Counted from the first letter of the stretch, positions 52,566 through 61,391 are shown. The stretch: 64,000 nt of DNA from Hymenobacter jeongseonensis (GCF_015694725.1 NZ_JADQDQ010000001.1:806001-870000); one strand, 5' to 3'. The notes: a model not told the origin generated them from the letters alone. A program made the numbers and translations.

Positions 52566-52573
52566 CAAAGCTA
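52566..52573 (-). promoter_or_regulatory. Candidate -7 promoter box of comM (TAGCTTTG)
   Basis: Minus-strand TAGCTTTG matches TAnnTTTG exactly, 45 bases upstream of comM and identical to the tpiA box. Confidence 0.5.
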
Positions 52574-52654
52574 GATAGGTTTGCCTGCTAAGCCTTCATG
52601 CCGAATCAGTTGCAAGCGAAAAGAACTCCGGGATGGTAATGATGAAGCTATTAA

Positions 52655-52747
52655 AACGTCATGCTGAGCTTGTCGAAGCATCTCTACCGCAGCAGTAAAT
52701 AAATTACTTGCGCGGTAGAGATGCTTCGACAAGCTCAGCATGACGTT
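52655..52747. repeat. Dispersed inverted-repeat element R4 (36-bp perfect arms)
   Basis: Arms 52655-52690 and 52712-52747 are exactly complementary over 36 bases, with core CGTCATGCTGAGCTTGTCGA then AGCATCTCTACCGC. The 21-base centre contains GCAGTAA and TTACTTGC. It lies between the 3' end of gmhA and the promoter of comM. Confidence 0.92.
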
Positions 52748-52763
52748 GTGGTTTTTGCAAAAA

Positions 52764-53357
52764 TCATTCAATCACCAGCTTCTCAATCAGCAGAATCAGG
52801 ATGTGAATCACCTTGATGTGAATCTCCTGAATCCGGTCGGCGTAGCCAAAATGCGGCACCCGGATTTCCACGTCGCTGATGCTGGCCAGTTGGCCACCGT
52901 CCTTGCCGGTTAGGGAAACGACGAGCATACCGGCTTCTTTGGCCGCTTCGGCGGCGCGGAGGATGTTGGGTGAGTTGCCGCTGGTGCTGATGGCCAGCAG
53001 CACATCGCCGGGCCGGCCGAGGGCCTGCACGAAGCGGCTAAACACGAATTCAAAGCCGTAGTCGTTGGCCACACAGGTCATGTGCGAAGCTTCGGTGAGG
53101 GCAATGGCGGCTAGGGCGCGACGGTCGTTGCGGTAGCGGCCGCTGAGCTCTTCGGCAAAGTGCTGGGCATCGCAGAGGCTGCCGCCGTTGCCGCAGGTGA
53201 GGACTTTGCCGCCGTTGCGCAGGCTGTGGGCAAAAAGCTCCGCGGCTTCGGCAATGCGGGCCAGGTGGGCCGGGTCGGTCAGGAATCGGTCGAGCACGTC
53301 GCGGGCTTCGGCCAGCTCGGCGCGGATGAGTTCGGGGAGCAAGGGGGCGTCGGGCAC
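52764..53357 (-). CDS. gmhA: D-sedoheptulose-7-phosphate isomerase (SIS domain)
   Basis: A SIS-fold isomerase of 197 residues for the first step of ADP-heptose synthesis, making D-glycero-D-manno-heptose 7-phosphate for the LPS inner core. [22 protein letters not shown] (trimmed here to its key CGNGGS and AQHFAEEL blocks), LSGRYRNDR and [13 protein letters not shown] are family hallmarks. Metal-ligand candidates are the His of AQHFAEEL and of [10 protein letters not shown] near the end. The start is GTG at 53357, since no suitable ATG precedes CGNGGS. Only 46 bases separate it from the small membrane protein upstream, so it is likely in the same transcript. Confidence 0.93.
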   Translation of the reverse strand: MPDAPLLPELIRAELAEARDVLDRFLTDPAHLARIAEAAELFAHSLRNGGKVLTCGNGGSLCDAQHFAEELSGRYRNDRRALAAIALTEASHMTCVANDYGFEFVFSRFVQALGRPGDVLLAISTSGNSPNILRAAEAAKEAGMLVVSLTGKDGGQLASISDVEIRVPHFGYADRIQEIHIKVIHILILLIEKLVIE

Positions 53358-53403
53358 TTACAGGAATTCAGGTTCAGGAAGGCAAGAGCGAAGGGCCGGA
53401 CGG

Positions 53404-53907
53404 CTACAGCGGCGGCCGTTCGGCCGGCGGGGTGTTGGTCAGGCTGGGGTCGCTCTGCGGAAAGGTGGGCTGGGGGAGGTGGTCGGCGGTCCGGTGCTCG
53501 GTGGTGCTCACGGTGCCAGCGGCTTGGCTTTGAGTTATAGTGGTGGGAGCATCCAGGTTGCGCCCGTCGATGGTGCGGCTCGTTTGCGTTACGACGGGCG
53601 TGCCTGCGGAATTCCGCTGTTGTTGGTCGTAAAGCTTGGCTTTGAGCTCGTTGATTTTCATTTCATGCTGGCTCACCGAGCGGCGCAGCATCACGCTATC
53701 GAGATTTTCAGTTACCAAGTGAAGGGCTAAAATGATGGCACCTATGATGAACAAGGTGCGATAGAATGCGCTTTCCTGAGCTAACTCAGACAAGCCCGTA
53801 CCCATGCCCATGACGGAGGTGCGCACGGCCGGAGCGAGGATGAACAACAGCGCCAGCAGCAGGTAAACCATTACTGCGACGGTAACAATGCGTTTGAGGG
53901 CGAGCAT
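53404..53907 (-). CDS. Small LapA-like membrane protein, unknown function
   Basis: A protein of 167 residues with two N-terminal transmembrane helices (VAVMVYLLLALLFILAPAV and RTLFIIGAIILALHLVTE) joined by a short loop. A coiled-coil-like stretch (MKINELKAKLYDQQQR, about 83-98) and a disordered Thr/Pro/Ser-rich tail follow. The layout recalls LapA/DUF1049 proteins, which are encoded near LPS transport genes in many bacteria. It sits between the ABC exporter genes and gmhA on the same strand, so an envelope role is likely. I cannot name a family with confidence. Confidence 0.65.
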   Translation of the reverse strand: MLALKRIVTVAVMVYLLLALLFILAPAVRTSVMGMGTGLSELAQESAFYRTLFIIGAIILALHLVTENLDSVMLRRSVSQHEMKINELKAKLYDQQQRNSAGTPVVTQTSRTIDGRNLDAPTTITQSQAAGTVSTTEHRTADHLPQPTFPQSDPSLTNTPPAERPPL

Positions 53908-53995
53908 GGCTAGAATTGAATAAAGTGGATGAAGCGCAACCGCCGAAAGCAGCGGATTTGGGAAAACGACGGCAAAATAGCGCTTATTAAACGAG

Positions 53996-54226
53996 CTATC
54001 GGGCCTGCGTGGCTGTATCGGCCATTTGGACCGAGTCGGCAGGGTCGAGGATGATGCCCCGGAGCCCCTGGCCTTCGCGGCTGGCTTTGGGAGTTGGGGC
54101 CGGCATTTCGGTGGTTGGATTGAGCCGTTCAGTGACGGCCCGGTAGCCCAGGTTGTAGAGAAGCCGCGCCACTACAATGGCCACAACTAGAAATAAAAAC
54201 CAGCGGAATGGATTTTTGCCAAGCAT
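53996..54226 (-). CDS. Very small single-pass membrane protein
   Basis: A protein of 76 residues: positively charged start MLGKNPFR, one transmembrane helix (WFLFLVVAIVVARLLYNLGY) and a Pro/Ala/Thr-rich tail ending DTATQAR. The family is not recognised. The gene is on the same strand as its neighbours, 67 bases downstream of the ABC exporter and 88 bases upstream of the LapA-like gene. Codon use is normal for the window and the ATG is well placed, which supports a real gene. Confidence 0.6.
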   Translation of the reverse strand: MLGKNPFRWFLFLVVAIVVARLLYNLGYRAVTERLNPTTEMPAPTPKASREGQGLRGIILDPADSVQMADTATQAR

Positions 54227-54293
54227 AAATTAGGTATCGCTAAACAAGGAAAAGCGGCTTGGTATGATTATCAGGCACTTTTCTAAAGGAAGA

Positions 54294-56138
54294 TTACACC
54301 AGCGCGGCATTGGTTTGCATCGAGCTCAGGCGTTGGTACACGCCGCCGGGGCGCTGCACCAAGTCGTTGTGGGTGCCGCGCTCCACAATGCGGCCGTGCT
54401 GCAGCACCACAATTTCATCGGCGTGCTGCACGGTGCTTAGGCGGTGAGCAATGACAAGCGAGGTGCGGTTTTGCATGAGGCGTTGCAAGGCTTCCTGCAC
54501 CAGCTTTTCGCTTTCGGTATCGAGGGCCGAAGTGGCTTCGTCCAAAATCAAAATCGGCGGGTTGCGCAAAATGGCGCGGGCTATGCTCAGCCGCTGCCGC
54601 TGCCCGCCCGAAAGGCGCGAGCCCCGGTCACCAATCACCGTCTGGTAGCCTTCGGGGCTGGCCAGGATGAAGTCGTGGGCATTGGCAATTTTGGCCGCTT
54701 CCACTACTTCGGCTTCCGTGGCCTGGGTATTGAAGCGGATGTTGTTAAAAATCGAGTCGTTGAACAGAATGCTTTCCTGCGTCACGATGCCCATTTGGTC
54801 GCGCACCGAATGCAGCGTGCAGCCGCGCAGGTCGTGGCCATCAATCAGGATTTGGCCGGCACTAGGGTCATAAAAGCGCGGCAGCAGGTCGGCCAGCGTG
54901 CTTTTGCCGCCGCCACTGGAACCCACCAGCGCCACCGTGCTGCCCTTGCGGATTTTCAGGTTAATGTCGTGCAGCACCGGCGTATCGCCGTAACTGAACT
55001 GCAGGTTTTGAAATTCGATTTCGTGCTCGAACGGCGGCAGCACCGCCGCGTTGGGCCGGTCCCGGATAGCCGGCTCGATGTCGATAATGCTCAGCACCCG
55101 CTCGCCCGCCACCAGGCCGCGCTGGATGTTGCCAAACGACGACGACAAGGCCTTGGCCGGGGTCAGGACCTGCGAAAAAAGAACGATGTAGCCAATAAAC
55201 TTCGCCGCTGTCAGGTCCGACTGCCCGCCGAGCACCAGCGAACCGCCGAAGAAAAGCAGGCCGGCTACCACCGAAACCCCGGCGAATTCGGAAAACGGCG
55301 AGGCCAGGTCGCGGGTGTTGTCGATGTTGCGGGACGTGCGGGCATACTGGTCGTTCTGGTCCATGAACTTGCCCAGAATGTACTTCTGGGCATTGAACGC
55401 CTTGATGACGCGCACGCCGCCCAGCGTTTCGTCAATCACCGATAGCATGGTGCCCAGCGTTTGCTGGCTTTGCTTGGCCTGCCGCCGCAACCGCTTGGAA
55501 ACCGTGGCGATGATGATGCCGGAAATCGGCAGCAAAATCAGCGAAAACAGCGTGAGCTTGGCCGACATCGTGAACAGCACCACGAAGTAGAAGACGATGA
55601 AGAGCGGGTCGCGGATGACCCCGGTGAGCGTGTTCACCACCGAGGTTTCCACCTCCTGCACATCGCTGGTGAAGCGCGACATGAGGTCGCCCTTGCGCTC
55701 GCCGCTGAAGAAGCTGAGCGGCAGTTGCAGGATGCGCTGGTACAAATCGAGGCGCAGGCCGCGAATCACGCGGGCCCGCACCTTGGCAATGAGCCGCAGA
55801 CTGAGGTAGCGAAACAGATTGCTGAAAAACACCGAAGCCACCACCACCGAGCACACAAACGTGAGCGCCCCAATGCGGCCGTGCTCGGCGATAATCTGTC
55901 CGAAATAGAACTTGAAGGCGCCCGTGATGTAAGAAATGCTGAGGGCGAAATCGGGCAGCACCGTCGGGGCATCGGCGGTGGTAGCCTTGGTCGTGTCAAA
56001 CAGCACGTCCAGCAGCGGAATGATGAGCGTGAAGTTGCCGATGCTGAAGAAAATGGTCAGCAGCGTATACACTAAGTACAGCGGCAGGACGCTGGCAAAC
56101 GGCCGGGCATACTGCAGGATGCGAAAGTAGGTTTTCAT
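54294..56138 (-). CDS. MsbA-like ABC exporter (fused membrane and ATPase domains)
   Basis: A half-transporter of 614 residues that would work as a homodimer in the inner membrane. Six transmembrane helices occupy about 1-330. The nucleotide-binding domain has Walker A GSSGGGKSTL, signature LSGGQRQRLS, Walker B ILILDEATSALD and the H-loop VIAHRLSTVQ. Overall layout and context (gmhA and a Wzi-like barrel) suggest lipid A or LPS flipping, as for MsbA, but sequence alone cannot exclude another lipid or drug. It starts six bases after the stop of the barrel gene, so the two are co-transcribed. Confidence 0.9.
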   Translation of the reverse strand: MKTYFRILQYARPFASVLPLYLVYTLLTIFFSIGNFTLIIPLLDVLFDTTKATTADAPTVLPDFALSISYITGAFKFYFGQIIAEHGRIGALTFVCSVVVASVFFSNLFRYLSLRLIAKVRARVIRGLRLDLYQRILQLPLSFFSGERKGDLMSRFTSDVQEVETSVVNTLTGVIRDPLFIVFYFVVLFTMSAKLTLFSLILLPISGIIIATVSKRLRRQAKQSQQTLGTMLSVIDETLGGVRVIKAFNAQKYILGKFMDQNDQYARTSRNIDNTRDLASPFSEFAGVSVVAGLLFFGGSLVLGGQSDLTAAKFIGYIVLFSQVLTPAKALSSSFGNIQRGLVAGERVLSIIDIEPAIRDRPNAAVLPPFEHEIEFQNLQFSYGDTPVLHDINLKIRKGSTVALVGSSGGGKSTLADLLPRFYDPSAGQILIDGHDLRGCTLHSVRDQMGIVTQESILFNDSIFNNIRFNTQATEAEVVEAAKIANAHDFILASPEGYQTVIGDRGSRLSGGQRQRLSIARAILRNPPILILDEATSALDTESEKLVQEALQRLMQNRTSLVIAHRLSTVQHADEIVVLQHGRIVERGTHNDLVQRPGGVYQRLSSMQTNAALV

Positions 56139-56144
56139 AAACCC

Positions 56145-58064
56145 TTAAAACTCGTGGAGGCGCTGCGCGATGTTCCAGCGCAGGGCCAGCGAGCCGAATA
56201 CTTGGTTGCCGTCGCGCTCCGGCGTGAGGGAGTAGGTCTGGTTGCGGGCAATGACTTTGGCATCGACGAACAGGTTCAGGCGCGGCTGGTACGTGGCCGT
56301 GAAATCGGCGTGGAGCAAGCGGCTTTTGTTGCCCTGGCCCACGGTGTTGCCGTATTCACTCACGCGGGTGTTGTAGGATTTGAGTACGTTGCCGCCATAG
56401 TTAGTTTCTGGGTCCGCTCTGGGGTCGTCGAGGCCCTGGCGCGAGTAGAACGCCTTGCCCACCAGCATCAGGCGGGGTAGGGGCTGGTAGCTGAGCACGC
56501 CCAGCACTTCGGTCAGGTTGGCACCCATGGGGTGGGCCAACGGCTGCTGGTAGTGCTGGTAGCTGGTGTAAATGTCCTCGTGCTGGTAGGTGAAAGGCCG
56601 TACATAGTTGAATTCCACCTGCAAATCGAGGTTGCGCAGGCCCGCCACGTCAACGTATTTGCCGCCCAGTTGGAAGGCTTGCTTGTTGGCCCACCAGCCA
56701 TTGCCGGCGCGTATTTCGCTGATTTTAAATTCGTCTAGTACCACTTGGCCATAAAGCTGCGCGGTGTGAAGGAAATTCCATTTGAAGTCCAAGCCCAGAA
56801 TGGCATTGTCGGCCGAGCCGACGTTCTGCTCCACCGCCCGGTAGAAAATAATCGGGTTCAGGTATTGCAACTCGAAGCCACGGGCCCGGCGCCCTGGTAC
56901 GATTTTGCCGCCCGCTACCACGCTGTCCGGTTCGGCATTGCGGCCACCCAAAATGGTGTTTTCAAACACGCCAATGTTCAGGTTGGGTGTCACATCGAAG
57001 CTCAGGTGGTGCATGGCCATGTACTTCTTGGGGTACACTTGGTCCTGAATTTCTTTTTGCGCAGTCAGCTCGGCAAAAATGTTCTGGTAGTTAAACTTCC
57101 AGATACGGGTGTTCACCTTCAGGAAAAAATAAGGCGCGCTGTAATCGGAGAGAATGAGCGAGCGGTAGCCGTTGCCGATAAAATTCCGGTCGTGGGCCAG
57201 CTGCAGGTTGACGTACTTGGTGGCGTAAGTGATGCCGCCCCGCGCCGTGAAGAAGTCGTACTGACTGCCGCGCTCTGTTTTGAAATACTTCCAGTAGCCC
57301 TCGTGCGGCACTATCTGGTCGCGCTGAATCCGGTCCTGCACGTACTGCGGCACGCCCATCTGGTTATCGGCCAGAAAGGTGTAGAAACCCAACTTTTGGT
57401 CGATGGTACCTTCCAGCTGCACGCCGCGGGTGTTCACGTAGCGCAGGCCGCTCAGCTCGCTGTCGCGGCCGGCTTGCAGCAGCAGCACCGGGTTCACGCG
57501 TAGCGCAAACCCATCAGCTTGCACGTGGTACAGGTCGGTCTGGTTGCGGTAGAAATTGGTGAGTATGGGCTTGGCGCTTTCGTTGAGCGTAGCGCCCTGG
57601 CTACTGTTCAACCAGTTGTCTTTCACCAGATACTCCGCGTTGAATCGGTCGGCTGGCGAGAGGGTGCCGCCGCGGCTGGCGCTGTCCGGCGAGAGCATCC
57701 GCTCGCCCAGGCGGGCCGCTGCGGCGCGGGTGTACGGCCGCACGCTGGTGTGCGGGTCGTTGAAGGAGTCGGGGCCAAACTTGATGGCGTACCGGTCAAT
57801 CAGCCGGTACGTGTCGGCGTCGAGGGGCACGTAATTGGCGCCCTGCGTGGTTTTGCTTGGCGGCGGTGTCAAATCCACGGGCGGCACCGGGGTATCGAAT
57901 GTCACCCAGGGCGTTGCTTTTGCATCCGGCGCGGGCGTGGCTGGCGGCGTAACGACCGGAGCGGGCGTTGCCGGTTCGGTCGGCGGCGGGGCCGGCACCG
58001 TTTGAGCCGCCAAATACCCCACGGGCAGCACCAGAGCGGAAAACAGAAGCAGGGTTTTATGCAT
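56145..58064 (-). CDS. Large outer membrane beta-barrel protein, Wzi-like (capsule assembly)
   Basis: A protein of 639 residues with a signal peptide (LLLFSALVLPVGYLAAQ), a Pro/Ala/Thr-rich linker (about 23-75), a helical part (about 80-165) and a long barrel. LQLAHDRNFIGNGYRSLILSD (given here as DRNFIGNGYRSL) is the conserved block of the Wzi family in Bacteroidetes. Other strand motifs are FELQYLNPIIFYRAVEQ and FTYQHEDIYTSYQHY. It ends in Phe (RLHEF), the outer-membrane insertion signal. Wzi in E. coli binds capsule at the surface; here a capsule or LPS link is inferred from neighbours. It heads the operon with the ABC exporter and is divergent from upp. Confidence 0.82.
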   Translation of the reverse strand: MHKTLLLFSALVLPVGYLAAQTVPAPPPTEPATPAPVVTPPATPAPDAKATPWVTFDTPVPPVDLTPPPSKTTQGANYVPLDADTYRLIDRYAIKFGPDSFNDPHTSVRPYTRAAAARLGERMLSPDSASRGGTLSPADRFNAEYLVKDNWLNSSQGATLNESAKPILTNFYRNQTDLYHVQADGFALRVNPVLLLQAGRDSELSGLRYVNTRGVQLEGTIDQKLGFYTFLADNQMGVPQYVQDRIQRDQIVPHEGYWKYFKTERGSQYDFFTARGGITYATKYVNLQLAHDRNFIGNGYRSLILSDYSAPYFFLKVNTRIWKFNYQNIFAELTAQKEIQDQVYPKKYMAMHHLSFDVTPNLNIGVFENTILGGRNAEPDSVVAGGKIVPGRRARGFELQYLNPIIFYRAVEQNVGSADNAILGLDFKWNFLHTAQLYGQVVLDEFKISEIRAGNGWWANKQAFQLGGKYVDVAGLRNLDLQVEFNYVRPFTYQHEDIYTSYQHYQQPLAHPMGANLTEVLGVLSYQPLPRLMLVGKAFYSRQGLDDPRADPETNYGGNVLKSYNTRVSEYGNTVGQGNKSRLLHADFTATYQPRLNLFVDAKVIARNQTYSLTPERDGNQVFGSLALRWNIAQRLHEF

Positions 58065-58336
58065 AAATACAGATAGTCTTCATAAAAGGCGCAACGGCGC
58101 GGGCGGCTAACACCCGCGCGCGGTAATTTCTTAACAAACCTACGCAGCAGGCCGTTGGGAAGGATAAGCTGGGCTGCGCGCCACCGCTCCGAATACCGTG
58201 GCGGGCCGCACGCAGCCCCATGGATTGAAGCCGACGAATTCGCGCCGGGTATCTTGCCTGCCGCCGCTTTTTGTGCCAACTTCGGGGCTCCGGCTGGCTT
58301 TCCTTGCGGCCTTTACATTTCCACATTCCTTGTAGC

Positions 58337-59056
58337 ATGGCCAAAACTCCCCTCCCTACTGCTTCGGCCGCCGCCGCGCCTGCCGCTACCACCGATGCTC
58401 TGGATGCGCTGGCCAATGTGCACGTGGTGTGCGCCGAGCCCAGCATTGCCAACCATTTCCTGGCCGAGCTGCGCGACAAAGACGTGCAGAAAGACAGCCT
58501 GCGCTTCCGCCGCAACCTGCAGCGCCTGGGCGAAATCATTGCCTATCGCATCAGCACGCACCTGAGCTACGCCGACAAGGTTATCCAAACGCCCCTGGCC
58601 GAAACCACCGGCAAGCTGCTGCACGATTTTCCCATTCTGGCCACCGTGCTCCGCGCCGGCTTGCCGTTTCACCAGGGCTTTCTCAACTACTTCGACCAGT
58701 CGCCCAGCGCCTTCGTGGCAGCCTACCGCATCGAGGGCACGGCCCAGGTGCAGGTGCAGGTCGATTACCTATCGGCGCCCAGCCTCGACGAGCGGGTGCT
58801 GATTCTGGCCGACCCCATGCTGGCTTCCGGCAAAAGCCTCGTGCAAACCTACCGGGCCATGCTGCGCTTCGGCACGCCGCGGCAGGTGCACATCGCCGCC
58901 GTCATCGCCTCGCCCGAAGGCCTGGCCTTCGTGGCCCGCGAAATCCCCGAAGCCAACCTTTGGGTGGCAGCCATCGACGAGCGGTTGAACGACCAAGCCT
59001 ACATCGTCCCTGGTTTGGGCGATGCCGGCGACCTCTCTTACGGCAGCAAACTGTAG
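58337..59056 (+). CDS. upp: Uracil phosphoribosyltransferase
   Basis: A salvage enzyme of 239 residues that makes UMP from uracil and PRPP in the cytoplasm. The PRPP-binding motif is ILADPMLASGKSLVQTY, and the C-terminal uracil-binding part (PGLGDAGDLSYGSKL) is the family's GDxGDR-like end with Leu-Ser replacing the usual Arg. An N-terminal Ala/Pro extension of about 25 residues is present before LANVHVV. The start MAKTPL was chosen over an in-frame ATG at 58271. It is a single gene divergent from the Wzi-like operon. Confidence 0.93.
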   Translation: MAKTPLPTASAAAAPAATTDALDALANVHVVCAEPSIANHFLAELRDKDVQKDSLRFRRNLQRLGEIIAYRISTHLSYADKVIQTPLAETTGKLLHDFPILATVLRAGLPFHQGFLNYFDQSPSAFVAAYRIEGTAQVQVQVDYLSAPSLDERVLILADPMLASGKSLVQTYRAMLRFGTPRQVHIAAVIASPEGLAFVAREIPEANLWVAAIDERLNDQAYIVPGLGDAGDLSYGSKL

Positions 59057-59120
59057 GCTATATAGGCGCGCCAGCATATGCTGCGGCATTCATTAGGGAA
59101 CGATGGCTTCGTAAATGGGG

Positions 59121-59128
59121 TATCTTTG
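59121..59128 (+). promoter_or_regulatory. Candidate -7 promoter box (TATCTTTG)
   Basis: TATCTTTG matches TAnnTTTG and is identical to the tRNA-His box. It lies 59-89 bases before the two candidate starts of the small membrane protein. Confidence 0.45.
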
Positions 59129-59186
59129 TCGTGCGCCCTTTGGGCGTGGTCATCCACTCGCTACGGCCTGTTTTTTTTAACTCGTT

Positions 59187-59633
59187 TTGCTGCATCCCGC
59201 CTTTAAATGCGCCTCTGTGTTCTTGCTGAGCACGGTCAAGTTTTTGGGCGGTCCGCTGGCTGGCGCTTCCATGGGCCTGAACTTTTGGTCGACCATGGGC
59301 CTCACAGTGGCCGGCATGATGACCAGCGTGTTCATCTTCTCGGGCATTGGCCGCGTCTGGATGCAGCATCGCCAGAAACAGCGCCGCCTGCGCCGCGCCC
59401 CCATTTTCACCAAACGTTCGCGCAACATTATTAAAGTCTTCCGCAAGTTTGGTATGGGCGGCATTGCCTTCCTCACGCCGGTTTTGCTCTCGCCCATCGG
59501 CGGCACCGTCATTGCCACGCTATTGGGCGTGCCGCGCCAGCGCATTCTGCTGCACATGTTGTGGAGCGCGGTGCTGTGGGGCGGGGCCCTCACCTTTGCC
59601 AGCGTGCACTTCGGCCACATGATTGGCCACTAG
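59187..59633 (+). CDS. Small integral membrane protein (possible small multidrug export-like)
   Basis: A protein of up to 148 residues with four hydrophobic segments: FLLSTVKFLGGPLAGASMG, GLTVAGMMTSVFIFSGIG, GIAFLTPVLLSPIGGTVIA and LLHMLWSAVLWGGALTFA. A basic cytoplasmic loop (QHRQKQRRLRRAPIF) sits in the middle. The ORF has no ATG before residue 29, which would cut into the first helix, so the start is TTG (59187) or GTG (59217). The GTG is more likely because it begins exactly at VFLLSTVKF. The pattern is close to a family annotated as small multidrug export, with no proven function. It is preceded by a promoter box and followed by element R5. Confidence 0.65.
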   Translation: MLHPAFKCASVFLLSTVKFLGGPLAGASMGLNFWSTMGLTVAGMMTSVFIFSGIGRVWMQHRQKQRRLRRAPIFTKRSRNIIKVFRKFGMGGIAFLTPVLLSPIGGTVIATLLGVPRQRILLHMLWSAVLWGGALTFASVHFGHMIGH

Positions 59634-59656
59634 TTTGCTTAGTCGAAGGAAAAAAG

Positions 59657-59750
59657 ACGGTCCTGTTGAGCCGGTCGAAGCATCTCTACTGTGCAACTAA
59701 TCAATGTTAGTATTGCGGTAGAAATGCTTCGATAGGCTCAGCAGGACCGT
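59657..59750. repeat. Dispersed inverted-repeat element R5 (diverged arms)
   Basis: The left arm begins ACGGTCCTGTTGAGC (59657) and continues GGTCGAAGCATCTCTACT. The right arm ends GCTCAGCAGGACCGT (59736-59750). The arms differ at several positions but pair over most of their length. The centre has CTAATCAATGTTAG, a near-palindrome. It lies between two convergent genes. Confidence 0.85.
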
Positions 59751-59774
59751 TCTGGTGTTGGTCAGGCTTGAAAC

Positions 59775-61187
59775 TTATCGCCGCTTCCGCGCCTTGATGG
59801 CCTTCACGCCAGGTGCCGAGCCGCCTTTTTTGCCCACATTGGCTTTGGAGCCCTTGGTACTCTTCTTTTTGCCTTCCTGAAACGGTTTGCCGGTGCGCTT
59901 GTCAATGGTCACGCCGGGCTTAATCCATTCCTTCTTTTCGTGGAAAGCGCCCTGAAACGTGGGGTCCAGCTTCTTGCGGCGCTCGTCGAGCTCGCGGCCC
60001 ATCTTCTGCTGCTCCTCAAAGGGCGTTTCCTCAATCACCACTTCCTCCGGCAGCGGCAGCACGGCTATCTGCTGATTAATGAGTTGCTCAATCTCGGATA
60101 TGTGCACCATCTCGGCCTCGTTGGCAAAGGTGATGGCGGCCCCGATGTGCTGCGCCCGGCCCGTGCGCCCAATGCGGTGTACGTAGTCGTCGTGCACAAT
60201 CGGCACGTCGAAGTTGATAACGTGCGTCACCTGCGGCACGTCGATGCCGCGGGCGGCCACGTCGGTGGCCACCATGTAGCGCACTTCGCCCGCCCGAAAG
60301 GCGTCCATGCTGTTGATGCGGGCATTTTGGCCCTTGTTGCCGTGAATCACGCGCACCTCGCCAGCGGGTGCCTTGCGGTCCAGAAAGTGGGCCACCTGGT
60401 CGGCGTGTTCCTTGGTGCGGGTAAAGAGCAGCACGCGCGTCATGGTTTCGGCGTCGCGGTGCAGCAGAAATTCCAGCAGGTTGATTTTGGTGAGCAGGTT
60501 GGGCGCTTGGTACAGGACCTGCGTGACCGTGGAGGCTGTTTTGGCCGGTGGGCTCACTTCCACGCGCACCGGAAATTCCAGAAATTCTTCGCTGAGCAGC
60601 GTCACCCGCTCCGGCATAGTGGCCGAAAACAGCACATTCTGCCGCTTGCGGGGTATTACCTCCAAAATGCGCCGAATCTGGGGCATAAAGCCCATGTCCA
60701 TCATTTTGTCGGCCTCGTCCATTACGAAGGTCTTCAGGTCGCGTAGCACCAAAGCGCCTTTCAGGTAGATTTCCATCAGCCGGCCGGGCGTGGCAATGAG
60801 CACATCGACGCCGGCGGCAATGGTTTCAATCTGCGTTTTGGGCCCTAGGCCGCCGTAAATGGCGAAAATGCGCAGGTCCGTATTCACGGCCAGCGCTTTC
60901 AAGTGCGTTTCAATCTGAATAGCGAGCTCGCGGGTAGGCGCCAGCACCAGTGCCCGAGGGTTTGTGCCCTGGGCGTACTTGGCTTTCATCAGCAGGGGCA
61001 GGCCGAAGGCGGCGGTTTTGCCGGTGCCGGTTTGGGCAATGCCCAGCACGTCGTGCCCGGCCAGCAGCAGCGGAATGGTCTGCTGCTGCACGGGGGTCGG
61101 TTCCGTAAAGCCGGCCTGGGCTACTGCGGAAAGCAGTTGTTTGTTAAGCTTAAAGTCGTCAAATGACGGGATAGTATTGGGTTCCAT
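59775..61187 (-). CDS. rhlE: DEAD-box RNA helicase, RhlE type
   Basis: An ATP-dependent RNA helicase of 470 residues. Motifs in order: Q motif PTPVQQQTIPLL, Walker A AQTGTGKTAA (motif I), PTRELAIQ (Ia), TPGRL (Ib), VMDEADKMMDMGF (II), FSATMP (III), the ATDVAARGIDVPQV block and HRIGRTGRAQ (VI). The C-terminal tail (about 385-470) is Lys/Arg-rich with GKPFQEGKKKSTKGSKANVG, suited to RNA binding. The likely role is ribosome assembly or RNA turnover. CGACCTTTGC sits directly before the ATG, so the transcript may be leaderless. Element R6 lies upstream. Confidence 0.95.
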   Translation of the reverse strand: MEPNTIPSFDDFKLNKQLLSAVAQAGFTEPTPVQQQTIPLLLAGHDVLGIAQTGTGKTAAFGLPLLMKAKYAQGTNPRALVLAPTRELAIQIETHLKALAVNTDLRIFAIYGGLGPKTQIETIAAGVDVLIATPGRLMEIYLKGALVLRDLKTFVMDEADKMMDMGFMPQIRRILEVIPRKRQNVLFSATMPERVTLLSEEFLEFPVRVEVSPPAKTASTVTQVLYQAPNLLTKINLLEFLLHRDAETMTRVLLFTRTKEHADQVAHFLDRKAPAGEVRVIHGNKGQNARINSMDAFRAGEVRYMVATDVAARGIDVPQVTHVINFDVPIVHDDYVHRIGRTGRAQHIGAAITFANEAEMVHISEIEQLINQQIAVLPLPEEVVIEETPFEEQQKMGRELDERRKKLDPTFQGAFHEKKEWIKPGVTIDKRTGKPFQEGKKKSTKGSKANVGKKGGSAPGVKAIKARKRR

Positions 61188-61242
61188 TCTGCAAAGGTCG
61201 GGGTTTTGGCGCGGGCAACCCGCAAGCGTTACTAACTAGTCT

Positions 61243-61341
61243 GTCATCCTGAGCGTAGCGAAGGACCTTCTCACGCTTGTATCAATTAATTAAAGCGCGT
61301 TATTCAACGGGGAGAAGGTCCTTCGCTACGCTCAGGATGAC
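61243..61341. repeat. Dispersed inverted-repeat element R6 (variant arm text)
   Basis: Arms 61243-61272 and 61312-61341 are exactly complementary over 30 bases. The core is GTCATCCTGAGCGTAGCGA then AGGACCTTCTC, a variant of the CATGCTGAGC..GAAGCATCTC arm. The 39-base centre contains ATCAATTAATTAA. It lies between the rhlE start region and tRNA-His. Confidence 0.9.
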
Positions 61342-61391
61342 GGATGATGTGAAGCTTTGCAAATGGGAACAGCAGGCCGCTCAGAACTTTT

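Noticed and set aside
22406..61341. CRISPR or tandem-repeat interpretation of the repeated CATGCTGAGC cores
   Set aside because: The copies are kilobases apart, arranged as inverted pairs with one spacer-like centre each, and there are no cas genes.
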